In this document: piece after piece, positions 7,478 to 7,481 of the stretch | Layout: each line of letters opens with the position of its first letter | Position numbering within the stretch: position 1 is the first letter of the stretch | Source of the DNA: JAQVPN01 sp036170435 | Lineage (GTDB): Bacteria > Patescibacteriota > Gracilibacteria > BD1-5 > UBA6164 | NCBI GenBank assembly: GCA_036170435.1 | Contig: JAVHPF010000087.1 | Span: forward strand, 1 to 7,481 | Length of the DNA: 7,481 nucleotides | Direction of reading: 5' to 3' | The notes under the pieces: model-generated | What the model was told of the DNA's origin: nothing | The model's database searches: none | What the model saw: only the letters and a program-made list of their open reading frames with translations | Program-made: the position numbers and the translations under genes

Positions 7478-7481
7478 AATT

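Overview
This window makes sense only if UGA is read as glycine (genetic code 25). Read that way, the plus strand resolves into seven intact, closely packed genes with in-frame TGA codons at positions where the protein families have invariant glycines: the FAD-binding GAGLSG of UDP-galactopyranose mutase, both glycines of a Walker A motif, and the QGMEKMK motif of a Wzx flippase. By hand count there are about 113 TGA and about 17 GGN glycine codons, and all seven genes stop at TAA. UGA-glycine is known from Gracilibacteria (BD1-5) and Absconditabacteria (SR1) of the Patescibacteria/CPR. The very high A+T content (estimated near 80%), the nearly exclusive AGA arginine codons and the lack of Shine-Dalgarno sites fit a reduced-genome member of these groups. 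The sequence does not show which of the two.

Layout. Bases 1-64 hold a striking GC-rich hairpin and possibly the tail of an upstream reading frame. Bases 65-6090 are one surface-polysaccharide operon of six genes separated by 2-11 bases or overlapping: a Wzx-type flippase, a small NAD-dependent epimerase/dehydratase-like protein, UDP-galactopyranose mutase (glf), a DUF4422 glycosyltransferase-like protein, a WsaF-type GT-B glycosyltransferase and a family 2 GT-A glycosyltransferase. The operon ends in a hairpin terminator whose loop contains the last stop codon. A well-formed sigma70-like promoter at 6112-6139 then drives a single gene (6175-7386) for an AAA_14/DUF4143 ATPase. A second, symmetric terminator at 7448-7477 closes the window. 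There is no stretch over 300 bases without a gene.

How the genes work together (inference from families). The mutase makes UDP-galactofuranose. The three glycosyltransferases build a glycan that probably contains galactofuranose on a lipid carrier. The small SDR protein may modify a nucleotide sugar. The flippase moves the lipid-linked unit across the membrane. An initiating sugar-phosphate transferase and a polymerase are not in the window and may lie upstream. The AAA_14/DUF4143 gene is a separate transcription unit of unknown role.
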